A DNA stretch of 44,380 nt, from positions 1 through 44,380 of the forward strand of contig NZ_JYMR01000037.1 of the NCBI RefSeq assembly GCF_000938255.1, in the 5' to 3' direction. Positions within the stretch are counted from its first letter, which is position 1; every line of letters starts with the position of its first letter. Positions 39,456 to 44,380 of the stretch are shown here, one piece after another. Origin of the DNA: Bradyrhizobium sp. LTSP849. Its GTDB lineage: Bacteria > Pseudomonadota > Alphaproteobacteria > Rhizobiales > Xanthobacteraceae. The notes beneath the pieces were generated by a model. The model was given only the letters and a program-made list of their open reading frames with translations. It was not told the origin of the DNA and searched no databases. A program made the position numbers and the translations under genes.

Positions 39456-41903
39456 TTACCCCCTCCGCCTTGCCACAGAGGCATCCACCACGTTCTCCAC
39501 TTCCTCGTGCCAGGACAAGATCTCCATCGCCAGCACGGGATGATTGAAGCCCTTGAGCTGGAGATCGTCGAGCGCGCGGGCTTCGACCCATTGCTCGACG
39601 ATGCCGTAGACGCGGCGGCTGACCACGATCTGGTCGGCCTTGGCCTCGCCGCAGAGGCGGGAGGCGAGGTTGGTGACGCTGCCGATCGCGGCATATTCCA
39701 GCCGCTGCTCGAAGCCGACCTGGCCGAGCGTGGCATAGCCGAGCGCGATGCCGATGCCGAAGCCGAGGCTATGGCCGCGGTTGCGCCAGCGCTCGGTCAG
39801 CGGGCCGATGGTGTCGCGCATCTCCACCGCCATCTTCACGGCACGCCGTGTGTGGTCCTCGAACTGGATCGGCGCGTTGAACAGGATCATGACGCCGTCG
39901 CCGGCATATTTGTCGAGCGTGCCCTCATATTTGAAGATCAGCGTGCCGAGGGCGGCGTGATATTCCCGCAGCACGTTCATCGCCTCCTCCGGCTCGGTCG
40001 CTTCCGTGAACGCGGTGAAGCCGCGCAAATCGCAGAACACCACGGTCACCTCGCGGCGCTGGCTGGTGAGCAGCCCCTCGGGACTGTCGGAGGAGGCGAT
40101 CAGCTGCGCCACCTGCGGCGCCAGGAAACGCTCGAGCTTGCGGATCCGCTCGATCTCACTGAGCTGGGTCTCGACGCGCTCTTCGAGCGACTTGTTCCAG
40201 TCCTTGAGCTGCTCGGTCTGCTCGCGCAGCTTGTCGGCCTGGTCGCGCACGGTCTCGTGCGCGGTCTCCAGCGCGTGGCTCTTGTGGTCAACTTCGGTGA
40301 ACAGCCGCGCATTGCGCATCGCCAGCACCGCCTGGTTGGCGAAGGTCCGCATCAGGCCGATGAGGCTGCCTTCGAACGCGCCGCGGGCGCGGCGCAGCAC
40401 CACCAGCGAGCCGAGCGTGCCCTGCAGGTCGACCAGCGGTACCACCAGCACCGAATGGAAGCCGGCATCGACCGCGGCGTCGCGCAGCGGCTGCTCGGGC
40501 GCGTGGTCGAGATCGGCAAGCGCGATCGGCTCGCCGCTCCTGGCGGCATCGCTCAAAATATTCTCGCCTTCCTCGATCGTGATGTGGGCGCCGTCAGCCG
40601 ATTTGTCGATGCCGTTGGCCTCGACCAGGTCGAAGCGGCGCGCGTCCGCATCATAGCCGTAGATCAGCACCGCATCGGCGTGGCTGATCTCGAGCGCGCG
40701 GGCGGCGATGGTCGGCAGCACGGCGTTGAGGTCGAGCGAGGCGGCGACCGCGCGGCCGACCTCTTCCAGCACCTTCAGCTCGTTGATCGACTGCGCGAGA
40801 TCGCGGGTGCGCTCTTCGACTTTGGTCTCGAGGTCCGTATAGGTCTCCTGGAGCTGACCGGCCATGCGGTTGAACTGGCCGGCGAGCTCTTCCAGCTCGT
40901 CGGAGGTGTGCACGTCGATGCGGTGGCTGAAGTCGCCCTCGCCGAGCTTGTGCGCGCCGTTGCGCAGCGCCGTGATCGGGATGATCATGCGGCGCGCCAG
41001 CAGCGTGCCGGCGAGGATCGCGACCAACAGCCCCATGCCGATCAGCAACGCAATGCGCACGAGCTGGTCGCGGATCGGCGTCAGCGCCTGCGCGGTCGGC
41101 TGCTCGAACAGCACGTTCCAGCCGAGCTTCGGCACGGTGCTCGCCGCGGTCAGCACCGAATGGCCATTGAAGTCGGTGCCGAACGTATCGCCGTCGCGGC
41201 CGGGGGCGATGGCGGCTGCGACCTGCGGCAGCTTCGACAGATCCTTGCCGACATCGGGGCCCTTCGACGAGGTCGCCAGCACGCGGCCGCGTGCATCGAC
41301 CACATAGGCGAAGGCGGCCTTGCCGAGCTGGGCATCGGCGAGGTAGTCGGAGAGGAAAGAGAGATCGATCTCGGCCACGGTGACGCCGGCATTGAAGCCG
41401 GAATGTGCCACCGAGATCGATATCACCGGCTTCTGATCGACGAAAGAGGCCGGCGAATAGCTCACGCCGCGCGCGACCGTGTCGGTGAAGCGCATGTCGC
41501 GGGAGAGGTCGGCATTACTGCCGGTCGTGGTCGACTGGCGCGAGACGCGCAGCACCTCACGGCCGTCGCCGTTGAGCTGGAACAGCTGGGAGACGACCGA
41601 GACCTGGTGCAGCAGCTGGGCGTAGTCGGCGCGGCGCTTCTCGAGCGTGTCCTGGCTTGCCCGTGTCACCCAGCTGATCTGGCGTTCGAGCTCGGAGACC
41701 GACTGCTCCATGCGCCTTGCGGCGGCCTGCGCCTTGTCCCCGAGGGCGTCGGTCAGCGACGTCGTGGTGGCGCGGTAGGAGATCCAGGTCTCCATCGCGC
41801 CGTTGACGGCAAGCACGAACACGACGAGGCCGACGAGGGAGACGACGTATTTGGCGAACAGGCCCTCGCGCAGAAACCGAATCTTGCCTTTCGCTCCTGC
41901 CAT
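39456..41903 (-). CDS. Membrane adenylate cyclase (Cache-HAMP-GAF-class III CHD)
   Basis: An 815-residue protein: TM1 near 17-37, a periplasmic Cache-type sensor, TM2 near 290-310, HAMP 311-365, a GAF domain near 385-535, a coiled-coil region (545-590) and a class III nucleotide cyclase domain (610-800). The catalytic domain has both metal aspartates (VFCDLRGFT and KYAGDGVMI), a Lys in DKYAGDG consistent with ATP use, and the transition-state Asn-Arg block VTNLASRL. It should make cAMP from ATP in response to external and internal signals. The architecture is common in Bradyrhizobiaceae. Confidence 0.93.
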   Translation of the reverse strand: MAGAKGKIRFLREGLFAKYVVSLVGLVVFVLAVNGAMETWISYRATTTSLTDALGDKAQAAARRMEQSVSELERQISWVTRASQDTLEKRRADYAQLLHQVSVVSQLFQLNGDGREVLRVSRQSTTTGSNADLSRDMRFTDTVARGVSYSPASFVDQKPVISISVAHSGFNAGVTVAEIDLSFLSDYLADAQLGKAAFAYVVDARGRVLATSSKGPDVGKDLSKLPQVAAAIAPGRDGDTFGTDFNGHSVLTAASTVPKLGWNVLFEQPTAQALTPIRDQLVRIALLIGMGLLVAILAGTLLARRMIIPITALRNGAHKLGEGDFSHRIDVHTSDELEELAGQFNRMAGQLQETYTDLETKVEERTRDLAQSINELKVLEEVGRAVAASLDLNAVLPTIAARALEISHADAVLIYGYDADARRFDLVEANGIDKSADGAHITIEEGENILSDAARSGEPIALADLDHAPEQPLRDAAVDAGFHSVLVVPLVDLQGTLGSLVVLRRARGAFEGSLIGLMRTFANQAVLAMRNARLFTEVDHKSHALETAHETVRDQADKLREQTEQLKDWNKSLEERVETQLSEIERIRKLERFLAPQVAQLIASSDSPEGLLTSQRREVTVVFCDLRGFTAFTEATEPEEAMNVLREYHAALGTLIFKYEGTLDKYAGDGVMILFNAPIQFEDHTRRAVKMAVEMRDTIGPLTERWRNRGHSLGFGIGIALGYATLGQVGFEQRLEYAAIGSVTNLASRLCGEAKADQIVVSRRVYGIVEQWVEARALDDLQLKGFNHPVLAMEILSWHEEVENVVDASVARRRG

Positions 41904-42143
41904 CCGGATCCTCTCGCGCCGCGACGGACGCCGGCGCTATGGGCCGCACGGGCCCTTACGATCTTCTATCACAATTTGGGCCAAGGAACCGGCAAGGGCG
42001 GGCAAGGAGCCGACAAGGGACGGGCGGGGATGGCCGGCGGCGGCCCAAATGCCGCAGCCGTCCTTCTCATCCGTTCGGATGAAGAAGTGGACGGGGTGCG
42101 GGTGTAAGGACCGCCTCGGAGTCTGGAAGTGTTGGTCCAAAAA

Positions 42144-44231
42144 CTACCGATTAAAGAGTTGCCGCATCACGTCGTTCATCGGCTGGCTGTCCTGCTGGGC
42201 GACCGGCGGGTCTTGAGTCGGCTGGGCTTGGGTCGACGGGGCTTGGGTCGGCGGCGCGGGCGAGGCCTGCTGCGGTGCCGGCGTGGTCGGTGTTCCCGGC
42301 AGGCCGCGGCTGCGGATGCCGGTTCCAGGGGTGTTGGACAGAGGGCTGTTGGACAATCCTTGCTGGATCATATTGCCGATGGCCTGGCCGAGTGGGCTGT
42401 CCGGCCCCGGCAGCTTCATCTGCGGGTTGGCGCTGCCTGCTGCGTTGCCGCCGCCCGGCGCGGCGCCGCCGAGCCCGAAATTACCACCAAGATTGCTCAA
42501 CATGTTGCCGAGCCCGGCGCCGTCAGGCCCGAACAGACCCTTGCCCATCTCGCGCAGCTTGGCATAGGCGGCATCCGGATTGTCCATCATGCCGCTCATG
42601 TCGGGATAGATCTGCGGCTGCGACCAGGAGCCCGAGATCATCACGGGAATGCCGAAGCCGACCGGTTCGGAGGTGCGGCCCTGGCCTTCGGTGGTCATGA
42701 CGAGCTTCGGCTCGACGCGAAAGCCCAGCATCTTGGTGTCGAGTGCGATGGTGCCGGCGCCGGTGATGCGCACCAGCGGGCCGACCAGGTTGAAATCGGT
42801 CGTCACCGCCTGGCCCTTGTCGATGCGGAAGGAGGCGGAGAGTTGCGACAAATCGGTGCTCTGCTCGGTGCTCCCTGCCTCACTGTCCTGCCAGCCGGAC
42901 AGCTTGCTGGTCGTCAGCGAGCGGATCATCTGTGCGACATTGATGCCGCGGATGGCGCCGTCCTGGAAAGTGACGAAGGCGGTGCCCTGCATGTTCGCCA
43001 TCAGCGCGCGCTGGCTGGGGCCGGCGCTGCGCAGTGCGAGCTTGGCTTGCATCTTGCCGTCGACCCGGTCGAACTCGGCAAGGCCCTGGAGCAGCGGCAG
43101 CGCCCGCACGCCGACGATGTCGGAATGCATGGCAAAGCTCGGTGCGCCGCTGGTCGCATCGAGGATCATCTCGCCCGAGACCTGGCCGCCATAGGCGCCG
43201 AGATTGGCGGTGCCTGTCTTCAAGATGCCGCCGGCGAGTTTTGCATCGAGCGCCAGCGGCGCAAGGCGCGCCTGGCCGATGATGGCTTCGTTGGCCGAGA
43301 TCCTGATTTGCGCATCGACATAATTGAGCCCGGACACATCGATCGGCGCATCGCTCCAGGGCTGCGCGGTCGCGCCTTCGGGCGATTTTGCCAGCGGAAT
43401 CGTCAGCCGCTGGAAGTCGAGATCGACCTTCACCAAAGGCTTGCTCGCAATATCGACCGAGGCCCAGCCGTTGAAGGCGCCATCGCCGAGCGTGCCGTTG
43501 ACGCCGTTGATCATCACCATCGGCCCGTTGAGGCGCAGCTCGGCATGGCCTGCAAGCTGCGACGACAGCACGTCCGGCATGTCGATGGCAAAATCCACCG
43601 GCGTGGTCTGCCGCTCGACCGGCGGCGCCGGCGTGGTCGCCTTGATGTCGAACCTGGTCGGGTGCTCGCTGATGCGCGCCGTGCCGATGACCTTGATCGT
43701 GCGGTCGCGGCCCATGATGGCGTCGGCGTTGATGGCCGTGATGCGGCTGTCGACGCGATCGCGCACGCGCGAGAATGCGACTTCGCCGTTGCTGATCTTG
43801 AAACGGTCGATGGTCGCACCATCCATGTCGGGCGCAAGCGCCGCTGGCGATGCATCGGCATTCGGCAGGCGATCGCGCAGCATGGGCAAATAGAGCACGG
43901 GATGGGTGACGACGATCTCGCTGATCTTCGGATGGCCCGACCATGCGCTGGACAACGACATGTCGACCTGCACGCGGTCGATGGTCAGGCGCGTGATGCC
44001 GCTGCGATCCTTGGGGTTCTGGAGCGTGAGGTCGCTCAAGGCGACGTTCAGCGTCGGCCACAGGCTGATCTTCGTCGTGCCGTCGATCGACAGGCGATAG
44101 CCGCTCGCCTGCTCGACGCGCGAGGCAATCGTCGAGGTCAGGAAGCCCGAGGGGATCCCGACCACCAGCAGGAGCGCGATCACGATGATGACGGCGACCA
44201 CCGCCGCGCCGGCGAATTTAACTGCTCTCAT
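42144..44231 (-). CDS. AsmA-family envelope protein
   Basis: A 695-residue protein from the ATG at 44231 (MRAVKFAGAAVVAVIIVIAL); an upstream in-frame start would add 34 basic residues with no signal. One N-terminal membrane span is followed by a large periplasmic region with AsmA blocks (VEQASGYRLSIDGTTKISLWPTLNVALSD, PVLYLPMLRDRLP, NGVNGTLGDGAFNGWASVDI, then GTAFVTFQDGAIRGINVAQMIR). It ends in a Gly/Pro/Gln/Thr-rich tail. AsmA-like proteins bridge the envelope and affect lipid transport and outer-membrane assembly. A weak GGAA precedes the start. It stands alone; the 150 bases upstream to the window end show no clear feature. Confidence 0.93.
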   Translation of the reverse strand: MRAVKFAGAAVVAVIIVIALLLVVGIPSGFLTSTIASRVEQASGYRLSIDGTTKISLWPTLNVALSDLTLQNPKDRSGITRLTIDRVQVDMSLSSAWSGHPKISEIVVTHPVLYLPMLRDRLPNADASPAALAPDMDGATIDRFKISNGEVAFSRVRDRVDSRITAINADAIMGRDRTIKVIGTARISEHPTRFDIKATTPAPPVERQTTPVDFAIDMPDVLSSQLAGHAELRLNGPMVMINGVNGTLGDGAFNGWASVDIASKPLVKVDLDFQRLTIPLAKSPEGATAQPWSDAPIDVSGLNYVDAQIRISANEAIIGQARLAPLALDAKLAGGILKTGTANLGAYGGQVSGEMILDATSGAPSFAMHSDIVGVRALPLLQGLAEFDRVDGKMQAKLALRSAGPSQRALMANMQGTAFVTFQDGAIRGINVAQMIRSLTTSKLSGWQDSEAGSTEQSTDLSQLSASFRIDKGQAVTTDFNLVGPLVRITGAGTIALDTKMLGFRVEPKLVMTTEGQGRTSEPVGFGIPVMISGSWSQPQIYPDMSGMMDNPDAAYAKLREMGKGLFGPDGAGLGNMLSNLGGNFGLGGAAPGGGNAAGSANPQMKLPGPDSPLGQAIGNMIQQGLSNSPLSNTPGTGIRSRGLPGTPTTPAPQQASPAPPTQAPSTQAQPTQDPPVAQQDSQPMNDVMRQLFNR

Positions 44232-44380
44232 GTCGACGTTCCAACGACGGACAAGCGGCGTCGAAACCCGCCCGGTCACCCGTCCCTCGCGCCTGAGCTT
44301 ATCCCGGGATGGGAAGCCGCTCCAAGCAGACAAAAATAGTCAGGGGGAGCTGTAAAGTTATGTGACTTATGACACACTTC

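Noticed and set aside
39507..42107. 866-residue plus-strand ORF antisense to the adenylate cyclase
   Set aside because: Shadow composition (repeated H, R, D, G, Q) and no motif; the cyclase has all family motifs.
42129..44339. 736-residue plus-strand ORF antisense to the AsmA-family gene
   Set aside because: Shadow frame without domain features; the AsmA reading is supported by a membrane anchor and family blocks.

Overview
The window looks like chromosomal DNA of a Bradyrhizobium-type alphaproteobacterium (Nitrobacteraceae). This is inferred from very high GC with GC-ending codons, frequent GTG starts, an alphaproteobacterial che cluster, FixJ-type and single-domain response regulators, an EcfG-type (GGAAC-N16-CGTT) promoter, and many GTAG...CTAC palindromic repeats typical of these genomes. 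No tRNA, rRNA, CRISPR array or intact insertion sequence was seen. About 36 protein genes can be supported; most long ORFs antisense to them are shadows.

Layout. 1-2160: the tail of a chemotaxis operon (cheW, cheY, GTG-start cheR, a degenerate PilZ gene). 2300-8051: signal transduction (a REC protein, a small unknown gene divergent from a FixJ/LuxR-type regulator, a 1171-residue Cache-HAMP-PAS3 hybrid histidine kinase and its neighbouring single-domain regulator). 8313-10783: a sugar-acid catabolic pair (IlvD/Edd-type dehydratase and an RraA-family protein) behind a strong inverted-repeat operator. 10919-19880: oligopeptidase B, an MBOAT/SGNH-like acyltransferase pair, a serine-glyoxylate-type aminotransferase, a secreted SNase-like protein and a 576-residue unknown protein. 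20302-23476: a caspase-fold protein lacking both catalytic residues, a lone RND-type adaptor and a secreted beta-propeller protein. 23662-24372: very small genes, including a 40-residue membrane protein behind a textbook EcfG promoter. 24515-26614: a methyl-accepting chemotaxis protein. 27056-34831: a mosaic region in which accessory genes (GNAT plus sulfatase; DUF1127) lie between the 3' end of a resident gene and a decayed second copy of that same 3' end. 35025-44231: secreted/envelope proteins (LysM, duplicated LTXXQ/Spy-like, AsmA), an unknown protein that may have lost its N-terminus, and a Cache-HAMP-GAF adenylate cyclase.

How the genes work together. The dominant theme is environmental sensing: chemotaxis, two-component phosphorelay, c-di-GMP turnover (GGDEF-EAL) and cAMP synthesis, with periplasmic Cache-type sensors in three large receptors. 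The most unusual observations are the two 3'-end-duplication islets, the EcfG-driven microprotein, the pseudo-caspase with three abutting palindromes upstream, and repeat elements that supply stop codons to neighbouring genes. All functional statements come from reading motifs by eye; no database search was run.
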